The notes beneath the pieces are model-generated. The model worked only from the letters and a program-made list of their open reading frames with translations, ran no database searches and was not told the origin of the DNA. From positions 992,001 to 1,056,000 of the forward strand of contig NZ_VLKE01000001.1 in NCBI RefSeq assembly GCF_007830265.1: 64,000 nt of DNA, read 5' to 3'. This document shows positions 63,919-64,000 of this stretch, piece by piece (the stretch's first letter is position 1; each line of letters starts with the position of its first letter). The translations under genes and the position numbers were made by a program. This stretch comes from Micromonospora olivasterospora. GTDB lineage: Bacteria > Actinomycetota > Actinomycetes > Mycobacteriales > Micromonosporaceae.

Positions 63919-64000
63919 TGCGACCTCCTGGTGAGCGATGGTGGGGGAAAGAGGGTGTGGGGGGTCCGGCCACCGTCGGTGCGACGGCGACCGGGGTGCT

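Overview
The window looks like chromosomal DNA of a high-GC actinomycete, most likely a Micromonospora-type member of the Micromonosporaceae. The reasons are the strongly GC-rich codon use, GTG starts, a DUF397/DUF5753 regulator pair, several F420-dependent enzymes, actinobacterial-type tRNAs and the actinobacterial version of the ebo gene cluster. This is an inference from gene content only.

Layout. 0-5.4 kb is a decayed accessory region: a DUF5753 remnant with its DUF397 partner, a frameshifted hypothetical gene, a G5/excalibur surface protein, a helicase remnant, a QatB-like gene with a damaged QatC-like (QueC-fold) partner, and a collapsed SDR gene. 5.6-10.4 kb holds two different IS110-family transposases around a site-2 protease with CBS domains. 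10.4-17 kb carries an alditol oxidase, a damaged LLM oxidoreductase, a small membrane protein/histidine kinase/response regulator operon and an acyl-CoA dehydrogenase-like flavoenzyme. 17-23.6 kb has katG with an internally deleted furA, and a MocR regulator divergent from an MFS transporter and an NAD-dependent epimerase.

23.7-38 kb is the best-preserved catabolic block, all on the minus strand. It runs from an ABC importer (two permeases, ATPase, ThiY-like binding protein) through an IclR regulator, aldehyde dehydrogenase, two carbon-nitrogen hydrolases, a DUF1185 protein, a class III aminotransferase and dihydropyrimidinase to an LLM F420-dependent oxidoreductase, F420:NADPH oxidoreductase and an FbiD/CofC-like guanylyltransferase. 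Together these make a reductive pyrimidine (or hydantoin-like) degradation pathway in which the ring reduction may be F420-dependent. Palindromes built from the same half-sites lie upstream of the enzyme and importer units.

38.4-40.2 kb is a SigE-family ECF sigma factor overlapping a membrane protein with an MreC-like outer domain. 40.2-44 kb is a remnant integrative element: the tRNA-Met 3' end is duplicated at 40.39 and 43.90 kb, a recombinase C-terminus reads into the left copy, and a perfect 12-bp inverted repeat lies beside it. 44-50 kb has an MMPL exporter, tRNA-Asn, a YtxH protein, and a heavily broken ThuA/PQQ-dehydrogenase joined to a truncated ROK gene, ending in a 9-unit tandem repeat.

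52.9-61 kb is an ebo-type cluster: inositol-3-phosphate-synthase-like cyclase, UbiA-type prenyltransferase, TIM-barrel protein, EboA-EboB, EboE, a phosphodiesterase-type protein and a polyprenyl synthase. This suggests synthesis or export of a prenylated cyclitol-like metabolite. 61.5-63.9 kb is a sugar oxidoreductase and a sugar-binding lipoprotein.

Two general points. Many genes carry one-base losses in G/C runs, and several show one collapsed internal segment (QatC, SDR, LLM, FurA, phosphodiesterase). Some of these may be sequencing or assembly faults rather than biology. A 71-72 bp palindromic element occurs four times, always outside intact genes.
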